Assembly: GCA_900100475.1 (NCBI GenBank)
Contig: FMTU01000004.1
Location: 345,104 to 409,103, forward strand
Length of the DNA stretch: 64,000 nt
Direction: 5' to 3'
DNA from: Sphingobium faniae
Lineage (GTDB): Bacteria; Pseudomonadota; Alphaproteobacteria; Sphingomonadales; Sphingomonadaceae
The notes under the pieces were generated by a model. It saw only the letters and a list, made by a program, of their open reading frames with translations, searched no databases and was not told the origin of the DNA. A program made the translations under genes and the position numbers. Positions 9,474 through 19,235 of the stretch are shown piece by piece. Positions within the stretch are counted from its first letter, which is position 1; each line of letters opens with the position of its first letter.

Positions 9474-10445
9474 ATGAAGGCAGGGGTCATCGGCGCGGGC
9501 GCATGGGGCACGGCGCTGGCGCAATTGCTGGCGGCCGATGGCGCGCCAGTGCGGCTCTGGGCGCTGGAGCCGGAAGTGGTGGATGCGGTGAACCGCGACC
9601 ATGCCAACCCGCTTTACCTGCCCGATATTCCGCTCAGCGCCGGCATCGAGGCGACCGGCGCCATGGCCGCCATGGCCGACCGCGACCTGCTGCTGGTTGT
9701 CTGCCCCGCCCAGCATCTGCGGAGCGTCGTGGCGCAGGCGCCTGCGGGCGTGCCGCTGATCCTCTGTTCCAAGGGGATCGAGGCAGGCTCCCATCTGCTG
9801 ATGTCGCAGGTCGCGCAGCAGGTCCAGCCGCAATCGCCCATCGCCGTGCTGTCCGGCCCGACCTTCGCCAGCGAGGTGGCGCAGGGCCTGCCCACCGCCA
9901 TCACGCTCGCCTGCGCCGATGCCGATCTCGCCGCCCGCATCGCCGCCCGGATCGCGCGCCCGGCTTTCCGCCCCTATCTGTCGGACGACGTGATCGGCGC
10001 GGAAATCGGCGGCGCGGTCAAGAATGTCCTCGCCATCGCCTGCGGCGTCGCGGAGGGAGCGGGCCTCGGCCTCAACGCCCGCGCCGCGCTGATCAGCCGG
10101 GGTTTTGCCGAAATGACCCGCTTTGGCCTTGCGCGCGGGGCGCGGGCCGAAACGCTGGGGGGGCTTTCGGGCCTGGGCGATCTGGTCCTCACCTGTTCTT
10201 CCACCAACTCGCGCAACTTCTCGCTGGGCAAGGGATTGGGGGAGGGGCATTCCGCCGCTTCCCTGCTCGCCCATCGGCGCACCGTGGCGGAAGGGGCGTT
10301 CACCGCGCCCGTGCTGCGCGAAGCCGCGCGCGCGTCGGGCGTCGAAATGCCGGTGGTCGAGGCGGTCTGCGCGCTGCTGGAGGATGCAGCCCCTCTGTCG
10401 CAGGTGATCGACGCGCTGCTCGCCCGGCCGATCCGCGCGGAATAA
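9474..10445 (+). CDS. gpsA: Glycerol-3-phosphate dehydrogenase [NAD(P)+]
   Basis: Reduces dihydroxyacetone phosphate to sn-glycerol-3-phosphate for phospholipid synthesis. The 323-residue protein opens with the Rossmann motif VIGAGAWGTALAQLL. It has the substrate-binding GGAVKNVLAIACGVAEGAG with its catalytic Lys, and GLSGLGDLVLTC. The ATG at 9474 gives the canonical N-terminus; the open frame extends upstream into tsaD but carries no family sequence there. It is translated closely after tsaD and followed by a 42-base gap to the flippase gene. Confidence 0.95.
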   Translation: MKAGVIGAGAWGTALAQLLAADGAPVRLWALEPEVVDAVNRDHANPLYLPDIPLSAGIEATGAMAAMADRDLLLVVCPAQHLRSVVAQAPAGVPLILCSKGIEAGSHLLMSQVAQQVQPQSPIAVLSGPTFASEVAQGLPTAITLACADADLAARIAARIARPAFRPYLSDDVIGAEIGGAVKNVLAIACGVAEGAGLGLNARAALISRGFAEMTRFGLARGARAETLGGLSGLGDLVLTCSSTNSRNFSLGKGLGEGHSAASLLAHRRTVAEGAFTAPVLREAARASGVEMPVVEAVCALLEDAAPLSQVIDALLARPIRAE

Positions 10446-10487
10446 GTTCGCCGCGCGGCATTTTATCTTTTATATCCGGCACCCATC

Positions 10488-12014
10488 ATGACGCGACAGG
10501 GGGATGACAGTAGTTTGGCGGCCGACGCAGCCCCTTCCGCATCGCAGGACGATATTGCAGCGCTGGCCAGGGGCGGGCGCACCAATATTTTCGGCTTTCT
10601 GCTCCGTCTGGCCGCGCGCCTGCCCTTCCTGTTCATCGCGGGACGCTGGTATGGCGCGGAGGCGCTGGGCCGCTTCGCCTATGCCGTGCTGGTGGTGGAG
10701 TTCGTCGCGCAGCTTGCGACGCTGGGGCTGAAACGCGGCCTGGCGGGCGCGCTGGCCCAGACGAAGCGGCCCCATGCCCATGTCGTGACCGACGCCATGG
10801 CGGTGACGCTGATCGCGTCCATGCTGGGGGCGGCCTTGCTGATCGCCGTTCCGCAGGCGATGTTCCCCAATAGCGGCATCAACGGCATGGACCGGCTGCT
10901 GGCCCTGATTGTGATCGCGGTCGCGGGATCGGACGTGGCGCTCGCCGCCTGCGCCTATCGCTTCGACATTGGCGCGACGGTGCGCGCGCGTTCGATCATA
11001 GAACCGTGGGTGATCAGCATCGGCGCGTTCGCCTTCGCCTTTTATTCGACGCGCGACGGCCTCATCCTTTCCTATGTCGTGTCGATGATCGCCGCGCTGG
11101 TCGCCTCGATCATCCCGATGACGCGTCATTACGGCATCCCCTATGGCTGGCGGCCCGATTTCGGGCGCCTGTGGCGGCTGGCGCGGCGCAACCTGCCGCT
11201 GGCGGCGGCGGATGGCGTGGAGTGGGGATCGCGGCGGCTCGACATGGCGATCCTCGGCCTTTTCGTCAGTCCGGCGGTGATCGGCATCTATTATGTCGCG
11301 CAGCAGGTGGCGTCCCTGCCGCAAAAGCTCAAGACCAGCTTCGATCCGATCCTCGGCCCTGTCATCACCCGCAACCTCAAGGAGGGAAATCTCTCCGCCA
11401 TCGCGAAGCAGGTGAGCCAGGTCGGTTTCTGGATCATCGCCGCGCAGGCGGGGATCGCGCTGGCGCTCGGCCTCCCCGGCGAAGCGGTCATGGGTCTGGT
11501 CGGCCCGCATTTCGTCGGCGGCACCGGCGCGCTCGCCTTCCTGCTGCTGGCCGAAGTCGTCGCCGCGACCGCGGTGGTCAGCGAATCCGCGCTGGTCTAT
11601 ATCGCGCGGCACCGGAATCTCATGATCTCGCTCTTCATGATCGGGCTTCAGACGGCGCTCAGCTTCGTCCTGATCCTTTTCGCCCGGCAAATGGGCTGGA
11701 CCGACATGGTGGTGGCGGCGGCTCCGGCATTGGCGCTGACCATCGCGCTGGGCGTCGGCGCGCTGGTCAAGGCGCGGCTGCTCTCGCACCTGCTGGGCGC
11801 TCCCATCAATGCATGGCGCTGGGCGCTGCTGGGCGCGTCCGGCATCGCCTGCATCGTGGGCGGCGCGTTCGTCGCGCTGCCCCGCCAGTTCGAATGGGTC
11901 GAGCTGGTCTTCGGCATCCCCGCGATATTAGGCGTCTACGGCCTCGTCATCTGGCGCTGGGGTTTCGGTTCGGATGATCGCGCCCTGTTCCGGCGCGAAA
12001 AGGCCGCAGCGTAG
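10488..12014 (+). CDS. Lipopolysaccharide/polysaccharide flippase-type membrane protein
   Basis: A 508-residue integral membrane protein of the MOP superfamily (polysaccharide synthesis or Wzx-like). About 12-14 hydrophobic segments follow a polar 35-residue N-terminus. The first helix pair (GGRTNIFGFLLRLAARLPFL, then GRWYGAEALGRFAYAVLVVE) is typical of oligosaccharide flippases. Members move lipid-linked sugars across the inner membrane. No glycosyltransferases are nearby, so the substrate is unknown. The gene ends in a strong inverted repeat shared with the convergent kinase gene. Confidence 0.8.
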   Translation: MTRQGDDSSLAADAAPSASQDDIAALARGGRTNIFGFLLRLAARLPFLFIAGRWYGAEALGRFAYAVLVVEFVAQLATLGLKRGLAGALAQTKRPHAHVVTDAMAVTLIASMLGAALLIAVPQAMFPNSGINGMDRLLALIVIAVAGSDVALAACAYRFDIGATVRARSIIEPWVISIGAFAFAFYSTRDGLILSYVVSMIAALVASIIPMTRHYGIPYGWRPDFGRLWRLARRNLPLAAADGVEWGSRRLDMAILGLFVSPAVIGIYYVAQQVASLPQKLKTSFDPILGPVITRNLKEGNLSAIAKQVSQVGFWIIAAQAGIALALGLPGEAVMGLVGPHFVGGTGALAFLLLAEVVAATAVVSESALVYIARHRNLMISLFMIGLQTALSFVLILFARQMGWTDMVVAAAPALALTIALGVGALVKARLLSHLLGAPINAWRWALLGASGIACIVGGAFVALPRQFEWVELVFGIPAILGVYGLVIWRWGFGSDDRALFRREKAAA

Positions 12015-12046
12015 AGCGGCGATCTGACGGGATCAGATCGCCGCTC
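12014..12046. terminator. Perfect 14-bp hairpin between convergent genes
   Basis: GAGCGGCGATCTGA at 12014-12027 pairs perfectly with 12033-12046 around a five-base loop. It begins on the last base of the flippase stop codon and lies 46 bases beyond the stop of the convergent kinase gene. There is no long T-run, so it may act as a bidirectional transcription stop or an mRNA-end protector. Confidence 0.65.
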
Positions 12047-12092
12047 CATATCTCCTTGTTTGCCGCGATTTCTTAGCCAGCGATCAATCGCT

Positions 12093-13094
12093 TTAGCCGA
12101 ACAGCTTCGCGCGGACCCGTTTCAGGTCTTCCTCCGGCCGCGCGCCCCAGTGCGAGATTACTTCGGCCGCCGCCGCCGCGCCCAGACGCAGGCAATGCTC
12201 CACATCCATGCCGTCGATATGCGCGGCGAGGAAACCGGCGGCGAACAGGTCGCCCGCGCCGGTCGTGTCCACGATCTGCGCCACCGGCTCGGCGGACACT
12301 TCGTAACGCATGCCGCCCGCCACCGCGATCGCGCCCTTTTCGCTGCGGGTCGACACCAGCACAGGCACCCTGGGCGCGATGGCGGCGACCGCCTTCTCGA
12401 AATCGTCGATCTGCGCGAGCGATTGGATCTCGCCCTCATTGGAAAAGAGGATGTCGATCTGCCCCGCGTCGATCAGCTCGATGAAATCGGCGCGATGCCG
12501 GTCGATCACGAAATTGTCGGACAGGGTGAAGGCGACCTTGCGCCCCGCGCCCCGCGCCGCGTCGATGGCCGCCCGCATCGCCTTGCGCGGCTGCTCCGGG
12601 TCCCAGAGATAGCCTTCCAGATAGAGGATGCCCGCCGACCGGATGAGGTCCAGGTCCAGCGCTTCCTCCGGCAAAAACTGCGACGCGCCCAGGAAGGTGT
12701 TCATCGTCCGCTGCGCGTCGGGCGTCACCAGGATCAGGCAGCGCGCGGTCGGCACGTCGCCCTTCGCCGGCGGCGTATCGTAACGGATGCCGAGCGCGCG
12801 CACGTCATGCGCGAAGACCGCGCCGAGTTGATCATCGCACACCTGTCCGATGAAGGCGCATTTCTTGCCGAGCGCGGCGATGCCCGCAAGCGTGTTGGCG
12901 GCTGACCCGCCGCTGATTTCCTTGCCCGCCTCCATGTCGGCATAGAGCCGCTCGGCCATTTCCGCGTCGATCAACTGCATCGCGCCCTTGTTGAGGCTGC
13001 GTTCGGCAAGAAAGCCGTCGTCGCTGCGGGCGAGTACGTCGACGATCGCATTGCCGATGGCGACAATATCAAGCGCGGGGGCGGAAGCGGTCAC
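12093..13094 (-). CDS. PfkB-family carbohydrate kinase, adenosine-kinase type
   Basis: A 333-residue ribokinase-fold sugar/nucleoside kinase. The substrate-binding GGSAANTLAGIAAL lies near residue 60. The catalytic DTTGAGDLFAAGFLAAH lies near residue 255, its GAGD Asp being the base that activates the substrate hydroxyl. Sphingomonad orthologues are generally called adenosine kinase, and the overall pattern (IGNAIVDVLARSDDGFL start) fits that subgroup, so adenosine salvage to AMP is likely but not proven. It is transcribed toward the flippase; upstream is a 115-base gap to the EI24 gene. Confidence 0.85.
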   Translation of the reverse strand: MTASAPALDIVAIGNAIVDVLARSDDGFLAERSLNKGAMQLIDAEMAERLYADMEAGKEISGGSAANTLAGIAALGKKCAFIGQVCDDQLGAVFAHDVRALGIRYDTPPAKGDVPTARCLILVTPDAQRTMNTFLGASQFLPEEALDLDLIRSAGILYLEGYLWDPEQPRKAMRAAIDAARGAGRKVAFTLSDNFVIDRHRADFIELIDAGQIDILFSNEGEIQSLAQIDDFEKAVAAIAPRVPVLVSTRSEKGAIAVAGGMRYEVSAEPVAQIVDTTGAGDLFAAGFLAAHIDGMDVEHCLRLGAAAAAEVISHWGARPEEDLKRVRAKLFG

Positions 13095-13209
13095 GCGGAA
13101 TCCTTATGCTAAATAGGAGGAGGGTGGTTGCGCCTGTCTCTACCGATGCCGCCGCCTGCGCGCAACGGCGCTGATTGACGCCGCGGGCGGAGCGGAGGAT
13201 AGCTGGGCC

Positions 13210-13878
13210 ATGGTCATAGCCGCCGCCCTGCGCGCCTTCCCGATCCTGTTCCACGCCGCGACCCGGCGGCTGCTCGTCAAATCGCTGCTGCTGACGCTGC
13301 TGATCTTCGCGGCGTTGGCCGTGACGCTGTGGGCCGCGTTTCATGCGCTGCGGCTGCATTTCGCCTGGGGGGGCGGGGGACTGGCGGAAGCGGCGGCCAC
13401 CGCCATCGCCGTGGTCGCGGCGGGATGGCTGCTGTTCCGCGCCATCGCCATGGCGATCATGGGCTTTTACGCCGACGACATCATCCTCGCCGTGGAGCGG
13501 GACAGCTATCCGCAGGCCGCGCGCGAAGCGCGCCCCGTCGGGGCCGCCCAAAGCCTGCGTTTCGCGCTCGCCTCGCTCGGCCGGACGCTGGGCTGGAACC
13601 TGATCGCCCTGCCTGCCTATCTGGTCCTGCTGGTGACGGGCGTGGGCAGTGTCGGACTGTTCCTTGTCGTCAACGCCACTCTGCTGGGCCGCGATCTTGC
13701 CGATATGGTGCAGCCGCGCCATCCCTCTCTGCCGCCGATCCCGCGCGGCAGCCGGTGGCTGATGGGTCTCGTTTCGGCGCTTCTCTTCCTCATCCCCTTC
13801 GTCAACCTGCTTGCGCCGGTCTGGAGCGCGGCTATGGCGGTGCATATGCTGCATGGCGTCAGAAGGAAAAGCGCATGA
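13210..13878 (+). CDS. EI24/CysZ-like membrane protein
   Basis: A 222-residue protein with four or five transmembrane helices (LLTLLIFAALAVTLWAAF, TAIAVVAAGWLLFRAIAMAI, LIALPAYLVLLVTGVGSVGL, LMGLVSALLFLIPFVNLLAP). The conserved EI24/Etoposide-induced-2.4 pattern PFVNLLAPVWSAAMAVHM lies near the C-terminus. The family includes CysZ, a sulfate transporter, but no cys genes are near, so transport of sulfate is only possible. Its stop overlaps the start of the following lipoprotein gene (ATGA), implying coupled translation. Confidence 0.8.
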   Translation: MVIAAALRAFPILFHAATRRLLVKSLLLTLLIFAALAVTLWAAFHALRLHFAWGGGGLAEAAATAIAVVAAGWLLFRAIAMAIMGFYADDIILAVERDSYPQAAREARPVGAAQSLRFALASLGRTLGWNLIALPAYLVLLVTGVGSVGLFLVVNATLLGRDLADMVQPRHPSLPPIPRGSRWLMGLVSALLFLIPFVNLLAPVWSAAMAVHMLHGVRRKSA

Positions 13879-14246
13879 ACCTGCCCCGCCTGTTGCTCGT
13901 CGGCCTGTTGTCGCTGCCTCTGGCCGCCTGCGGAGCCGGGACCATAGTGCCCCAGACGCGCCAGCCCCCACCCGCCGGTCCGCCGGCCAGCGCCTTCCTG
14001 AAGACCGGCCCGCTCATGGGCATGGACGCGCGGCATCTGACGCAGATGCTGGGCGCGCCGCGCCTGGATATTCGCGAAAGCACGATGCGGAAGCTGCAAT
14101 TCGCCAATGGCCGCTGCGTGCTCGACGCCTATCTCTATCCGCCGGGACGCGGGAAGGAGCCGGTCGTGACCCATGTCGACGCCCGCGCGCCTTCGGGCGC
14201 CGATGTCGATCCGGCCGGTTGCGCCACATCCTTGCAGGGACGTTAG
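13875..14246 (+). CDS. Small lipoprotein, unknown function
   Basis: A 123-residue secreted lipoprotein. A lipobox (LPLAAC) places the lipidated Cys at residue 19 after a Leu-rich signal peptide, followed by a Pro-rich linker. The globular part contains MDARHLTQMLGAPRLDIRE, the pattern seen in SmpA/OmlA-like and other small envelope proteins that begin with a 'G-x-P' loop. The start at 13875 overlaps the EI24 gene stop, so the two are an operon. The 3' end overlaps convergent queG by four bases. A role in the envelope is inferred only from the signal. Confidence 0.78.
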   Translation: MNLPRLLLVGLLSLPLAACGAGTIVPQTRQPPPAGPPASAFLKTGPLMGMDARHLTQMLGAPRLDIRESTMRKLQFANGRCVLDAYLYPPGRGKEPVVTHVDARAPSGADVDPAGCATSLQGR

Positions 14247-15289
14247 ACGGAAAGCCGCTTCATCGCCCATATCGCCGCCTCCGCGACGACGGGATCGGGA
14301 TCGCCCGCCAGCGGCCGCAGCTTTTCCAACAGGCGCGGCTCCCCGCTGTTCCCCGCCGCGATGGCGGCATTGCGGACCATCCGGTCCCGCCCGATCCGCT
14401 TGATCGGAGAGCCGGAAAATATCTCCCGGAAAGCCGCGTCGTCCAGCGCCAGCAAATCCTCGATCGCCGGAGCCGCCAGTTCCGCCCGCCCGACAAAGGC
14501 GCGATGGGCGGCGGCCCTGTCGGCGAACTTGTTCCACGGACATACCGCCAGGCAATCGTCGCAGCCGTAGACGCGATTGCCGATGGCGGCGCGGAATTCC
14601 TCCGGGATCGGCCCCTTATGCTCGATGGTGAGGTAGGAAATGCACCGCCGCGCGTCGACCACATAGGGTGAGGGGAAAGCGTCGGTCGGGCAGGCGCTCT
14701 GGCAGGCGGTGCAACTGCCGCAATGATCCTGCTCTCCTGCATCGGGCGTCAGCGCGATCTCGCTATAGATCGCGCCCAGGAACAGCCAGCTTCCATGGGC
14801 GCGGCTGACGAGGTTGCTGTGCTTGCCCTGCCAGCCCAGGCCCGCCGCCATCGCCAGCGGCTTTTCCATCACCGGCGCGGTATCGACGAAGACCTTGAGC
14901 GCGCTGTCCTGCTGTTCCACCAGCCATCGGGCCAGCGCCTTCAGCCCTTTCTTGACGATATCGTGATAATCCTTGCCCTGCGCATAGACCGAAATCCGCG
15001 CCCGGTCCCCCACCTCCGCCAGCGCCAGCGGATCGCGCGCGGGGGCATAGCTCATCCCCAGCATGACGACGCTGCGGACCTCCGGCCACAACCCCTGCGG
15101 CGATCCGCGCTGTTCCGCCCGCTCCTCCATCCACAGCATGTCGCCATGATGTCCAGCGCCCAGCCATTCGCGCAGCCGTCGCCCGGCCTTTGGCGCGGCG
15201 TCGGCGCGCGCGATGGCGCAGGCGGCAAAACCGAGTTGCGCGGCCTGCGCTTTCAGGCGCTGTTCCAAGGTTTCGATTTGCACTGGCAT
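14243..15289 (-). CDS. queG: Epoxyqueuosine reductase
   Basis: Last step of queuosine synthesis: reduces epoxyqueuosine in tRNA using cobalamin and two [4Fe-4S] clusters. The 348-residue protein has the N-terminal cobalamin-binding domain (MLGMSYAPARDP). Ferredoxin-like clusters CGSCTACQSACPTDAF and GCDDCLAVCPWNKF follow, then a C-terminal HEAT-type repeat (GNSGEPRLLEKLRPLAGDPD), the standard QueG architecture. It converges on the lipoprotein gene with a four-base overlap and is divergent from the ABC transporter genes. Activity depends on cobalamin being available to the cell. Confidence 0.96.
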   Translation of the reverse strand: MPVQIETLEQRLKAQAAQLGFAACAIARADAAPKAGRRLREWLGAGHHGDMLWMEERAEQRGSPQGLWPEVRSVVMLGMSYAPARDPLALAEVGDRARISVYAQGKDYHDIVKKGLKALARWLVEQQDSALKVFVDTAPVMEKPLAMAAGLGWQGKHSNLVSRAHGSWLFLGAIYSEIALTPDAGEQDHCGSCTACQSACPTDAFPSPYVVDARRCISYLTIEHKGPIPEEFRAAIGNRVYGCDDCLAVCPWNKFADRAAAHRAFVGRAELAAPAIEDLLALDDAAFREIFSGSPIKRIGRDRMVRNAAIAAGNSGEPRLLEKLRPLAGDPDPVVAEAAIWAMKRLSV

Positions 15290-15311
15290 CGGCTGTCATT
15301 ATTGGGGTCAT

Positions 15312-16277
15312 ATGATCGGCGAAATATCGACCCCGCGCCCTGCCTATGCCGTCGAAGCCCAGGGGCTTGTCAAGGCATTCGGCGACTTCCACGCGGTGAA
15401 CGGCATCGACATCGCCGTGCCCGCCGGGTCGATCTATGGCGTACTCGGCCCCAACGGCGCGGGCAAGACCACGTTGCTGCGGACCTTGCTGGGCATTATC
15501 GACCCGGATGAAGGGTGGCGCACCCTGCTCGGCGATCCGCAACCGCTGCGCCAGTCGCATCATGTCGGTTATCTCCCTGAAGAGCGCGGCCTTTACCCTT
15601 CGATGAAGGCGTTCGACGCCATCGCCTTCATGGGCGCGCTGCGCGGATTGCCGCTCAGGATCGGGCGGGAACGCGCCCGCGCCATGCTGGAGGCGCATGG
15701 CATGGGCGCGTCGGCCGACAAGCCCATCCGCCAGCTTTCCAAGGGCATGGCCCAGACGGTGCAGCTTTTCGGCACCATCGTCCACCAGCCGCGCCTGATC
15801 GTGCTGGACGAACCTTTTTCCGGTCTCGACGCCATCAATCAGGGCAAGCTGGAGGCCCTGATTCGCGAGCAGGCGCGGTCCGGGGTGACGGTGCTTTTCT
15901 CCACCCATGTCATCGCCCATGCCGAACGATTGTGCGAGCGCATCGCCATCGTCGCGGGCGGGCGCATCAATTTTGAGGGATCGGTCGCCACCGCGCGCGG
16001 CCGGCTGCGGCCGCAGGTGATGCTGCGGACCCGGGCGAGCGACGGGCCATGGCGCCACGCCCTGCCCGCCGAAACATTGGCGCAGGACGGAGCCTGGCAT
16101 TTCGCGCTGCCCGATGGCGGGATAGAGCCGTTGTTGCGCGCCCTGCTGGATGGCGAGGCCGGGATCGAAAGCCTCTCGATCGAACGGCCCGGCCTGCACG
16201 ACGCCTTCGTCGCCATCGCCGGGGAAGCGGTCGCCCGCCAGATGGAGGAAGACCGGGCGCGGGAGGATGCGGCATGA
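15312..16277 (+). CDS. ABC exporter ATP-binding protein (NatA-like)
   Basis: A 321-residue ATPase with Walker A GPNGAGKTTLLRTLLG, an ABC signature QLSKGMAQTVQL (LSKGM in place of LSGGQ), Walker B LIVLDEPFSGLD and an H-loop STHVIAHAERLC. A C-terminal extension of about 80 residues follows the nucleotide-binding domain, as in DUF4162-bearing exporter ATPases. ATG 15312 begins just before the conserved domain; the frame is open further upstream but overlaps queG's promoter. The following permease gene overlaps by four bases. NatAB-type systems export ions, peptides or drugs; the substrate is unknown. Confidence 0.9.
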   Translation: MIGEISTPRPAYAVEAQGLVKAFGDFHAVNGIDIAVPAGSIYGVLGPNGAGKTTLLRTLLGIIDPDEGWRTLLGDPQPLRQSHHVGYLPEERGLYPSMKAFDAIAFMGALRGLPLRIGRERARAMLEAHGMGASADKPIRQLSKGMAQTVQLFGTIVHQPRLIVLDEPFSGLDAINQGKLEALIREQARSGVTVLFSTHVIAHAERLCERIAIVAGGRINFEGSVATARGRLRPQVMLRTRASDGPWRHALPAETLAQDGAWHFALPDGGIEPLLRALLDGEAGIESLSIERPGLHDAFVAIAGEAVARQMEEDRAREDAA

Positions 16278-17467
16278 AGGATATGTTGCGCGCCGCCTTC
16301 GTCATCGCGCGGCGGGATTTTACGGCGGTCATCCTGACCCGGACCTTCCTGTTCTTCCTGCTGGGACCGCTTTTCCCGATCATGATCGGCATGGCGTTCG
16401 GCGGCCTTGGAGAAAAGATCAGCCAGGACAGCCTGCGCCCGGCGGCGGGCCTGTCCATGCCGCCCGCAGAAACCGCCCGAATGCTCGAAGCGCGGGAAGG
16501 TATTGCCCGCCGAATCGGCGCGGATCATATCTCCGCCCTGAAAGCGGCATCATGGCCCGCCGATCCGCGCCGCCTGCTGGCCGATAGCGACGCGGGCTAT
16601 GTCGCGGTCGTTTCCGGAACGGTCGACCGGCCGGTCCTGACCGGGCCGCCCGCCGATATCGCCCGGCTGGAAGGCGATATCCGGCTGATCGCCAGTGCCG
16701 CCAAGACCCGCGCCATCCTGATCGAGGTGCATGTCGAACGGCATCCGGTCATGCAAAGCGCCAGCGGTCAGGCGCAGGCCCGCCTCACCACCGGGCGCGG
16801 GGCGCAGATCCTGATATTCCTCCTCACCATGCTGCTGGCGGGCATGGTCCTGTCCAACATGGTCGAGGAAAAGAACAACAAGGTGATCGAGATTCTGGCC
16901 GCCGCCGTGCCGATCGACGCCGTGTTTCTGGGCAAGTTGATGGCGATGCTGTCGATGAGCTTCATCGGCATCCTGTTCTGGGGCGGGTGCGCCATGGCGG
17001 CCATGGGGGCGCTGGTCGGACCCGGCTTCACCCTGCCCGCGCCGGCCGTGGGCTGGCCGGTCTTCATCCTGCTCGCGGTGCTCTATTTCGCCATGGCCTA
17101 TTGCCTGCTCGGTTCGCTGTTCCTCAGCATCGGGGCGCAGGCCGCGACGGTGCGGGAGGTGCAGACGCTCAACATGCCCGTTACCATGGCGCAGATGGCG
17201 GTGTTCTTCTTCGCGACCTATGCGGTCGATCATATGGGGTCCGCGCCGGAAATCGCGGCGGTCCTTTTCCCCTTGTCCTCGCCCTTCGCGATGATCGCGC
17301 GGGCGGCTCAGGATGGGGCGATCTGGCCGCATGTGCTGGCGCTGTTGTGGCAGGCGATGTGGGTTGGCCTCATCATCCGCATGGGCGTGTGGCTGTTCCG
17401 CCGCCATGTGCTCAATTCGGGAGCGAGGCGCTCCCTGTTCCGGCGGCGGGCCACGCCGCCGGTTTGA
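16274..17467 (+). CDS. ABC-2 type exporter permease (NatB-like)
   Basis: A 397-residue membrane permease: one N-terminal helix (VILTRTFLFFLLGPLFPIMI), a large outer domain of about 150 residues, then five or six C-terminal helices. The cytoplasmic loop NMVEEKNNKVIEILAAAVP just after the second helix is the signature of the NatB/COG1668 group. It is coupled to the ATPase gene by an ATGA overlap, forming a complete two-gene exporter. It converges on purH with 28 bases between stops. Confidence 0.88.
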   Translation: MKDMLRAAFVIARRDFTAVILTRTFLFFLLGPLFPIMIGMAFGGLGEKISQDSLRPAAGLSMPPAETARMLEAREGIARRIGADHISALKAASWPADPRRLLADSDAGYVAVVSGTVDRPVLTGPPADIARLEGDIRLIASAAKTRAILIEVHVERHPVMQSASGQAQARLTTGRGAQILIFLLTMLLAGMVLSNMVEEKNNKVIEILAAAVPIDAVFLGKLMAMLSMSFIGILFWGGCAMAAMGALVGPGFTLPAPAVGWPVFILLAVLYFAMAYCLLGSLFLSIGAQAATVREVQTLNMPVTMAQMAVFFFATYAVDHMGSAPEIAAVLFPLSSPFAMIARAAQDGAIWPHVLALLWQAMWVGLIIRMGVWLFRRHVLNSGARRSLFRRRATPPV

Positions 17468-17495
17468 CAGGACCAGCGCCCAATGACGCCGATCG

Positions 17496-19085
17496 TCAAT
17501 GACGGAAGTGGCGCATCCCGGTGAAGACCATCGCCAGTCCCGCTTCGTCCGCCGCCGCGATCACTTCCTCGTCGCGGATGGACCCGCCCGGCTGGATCAC
17601 CGCGCTCGCGCCCGCCTCGACCGCGGTCAGCAGTCCGTCGGCAAAGGGGAAGAAGGCGTCCGACGCCACCGCCGACCCGATGGTGCGCGGATCGCTCCAA
17701 CCGGCCTTGTCCGCGGCGTCCTTCGCCTTCCACGCGGCGATGCGCGCGGATTCGAGGCGGTTCATCTGCCCTGCGCCGATGCCCGCCGTGCTGCCGCCTT
17801 TGGCATAGACGATGGCGTTCGACTTCACATGCTTGGCGACGGTCCAGGCGAACAGGCAGTCGGTCAGTTCCTGTTCGGTTGGCGCGCGCTTGGTGACGAC
17901 CTTCAGCATGTCGCGCGTCACCCGGCCATTGTCCCGGCCCTGCACCAGCAGGCCGCCCGCGATGCTTTTCATCGTCAGCCCTTCGCGCGCCGGATCGGGT
18001 AGCGCGCCCGTCAACAGCAGGCGCAGATTCTTCTTCTTCGCGAAGATCGCCTTCGCCTCCTCATCCGCGTCCGGCGCGGCGACGACTTCGGTGAAGATGC
18101 CGCTGATCGCTTCGGCCGTCGGCCCATCCAGCGGCCGGTTGACCGCGATGATCCCGCCGAAAGCCGACACGCTGTCGCAGGCCAGCGCCGCCTCATAGGC
18201 TTCGATCAGCGTTGCGCCGGTCGCCACGCCGCAGGGATTGGCGTGCTTCACGATCACCACGGTCGGCGGCCCGTCGCGGAACTCGCTCACCAGTTCCAGC
18301 GCGGCGTCGGCATCATTGTAATTATTATAGGACAGTTCCTTGCCCTGCACCTGCTTCGCCTGCGCGATGCCGTTCGCTGTCGGCCCGACCGGCAGGTAAA
18401 GCGCCGCCGACTGGTGCGGATTTTCGCCGTAGCGCAGCGTCGCGCCCAGCTTGCTCGATACCGCCAGCGTGTCGGGGAGCTGCTGCCCCTGATCGGCGAA
18501 GGCGAACCAGCTTGCGATCATCGAATCATAAGCCGCCGTCGCCGCATAGGCTTTCGCCGCCAGCATCCGCCGGAAATCATAGCTGGTCGCGCCGTCCTTC
18601 TCCGCCATCTCCGCGATCAGCCGGGCATAGTCGGCCGGATCGGTGACGATGGCCACGCTTTCATGATTCTTCGCGGCGGAACGCACCATGGACGGCCCGC
18701 CAATGTCGATATTCTCGATGATCTCGTCCCGATCCGCGCCCCGCGCCACCGTCGCGGCAAAGGGATAGAGGTTCACCACCACCAGGTCGATCGCGCCGAT
18801 TGCATGCTCCTGCATCGACGCCACATGCTCGGCATTGCCGCGCACCGCCAGCAGCCCGCCATGCACCTTGGGATGCAGCGTCTTGACGCGCCCGTCCATC
18901 ATTTCGGGAAAGCCGGTAAGGTCGGAAATATCCTTCATTTCCAGCCCCGCCTCGCGCAGCGCCCTGGCCGTGCCGCCGGTCGACACCAGCTCCACGCCAT
19001 GCTGCCCCAGCGCCTGCCCCAGTTCAATAAGGCCCGCCTTGTCGGACACGGACAAAAGGGCGCGCTTGATGGTGACGTCAGTCAT
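17496..19085 (-). CDS. purH: Bifunctional AICAR formyltransferase / IMP cyclohydrolase
   Basis: Final two steps of purine synthesis, making IMP from AICAR. The 529-residue protein has an N-terminal cyclohydrolase (MGS-like) domain beginning [20 protein letters not shown] with [13 protein letters not shown]. The C-terminal formyltransferase contains [14 protein letters not shown] with the catalytic Lys-His. I use ATG 19085 ([12 protein letters not shown]) because the upstream 13 codons have no family match. It follows the heparinase-like gene by 150 bases in the same direction, the order seen across sphingomonads. Confidence 0.96.
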   Translation of the reverse strand: MTDVTIKRALLSVSDKAGLIELGQALGQHGVELVSTGGTARALREAGLEMKDISDLTGFPEMMDGRVKTLHPKVHGGLLAVRGNAEHVASMQEHAIGAIDLVVVNLYPFAATVARGADRDEIIENIDIGGPSMVRSAAKNHESVAIVTDPADYARLIAEMAEKDGATSYDFRRMLAAKAYAATAAYDSMIASWFAFADQGQQLPDTLAVSSKLGATLRYGENPHQSAALYLPVGPTANGIAQAKQVQGKELSYNNYNDADAALELVSEFRDGPPTVVIVKHANPCGVATGATLIEAYEAALACDSVSAFGGIIAVNRPLDGPTAEAISGIFTEVVAAPDADEEAKAIFAKKKNLRLLLTGALPDPAREGLTMKSIAGGLLVQGRDNGRVTRDMLKVVTKRAPTEQELTDCLFAWTVAKHVKSNAIVYAKGGSTAGIGAGQMNRLESARIAAWKAKDAADKAGWSDPRTIGSAVASDAFFPFADGLLTAVEAGASAVIQPGGSIRDEEVIAAADEAGLAMVFTGMRHFRH

Positions 19086-19235
19086 GGATTTCCCTGCTTT
19101 TCGGATTCGCCAGAAGGATTTCACCCAGCCCTTAGTGCCCCATGCGGGAAAAATACAGCCTTGCGATGGAGCGAGGGGGAGCGGATGGGATGGGTGGGGC
19201 GGATATTACCCAAAAGCGACATTCGCCCGCAGCAC

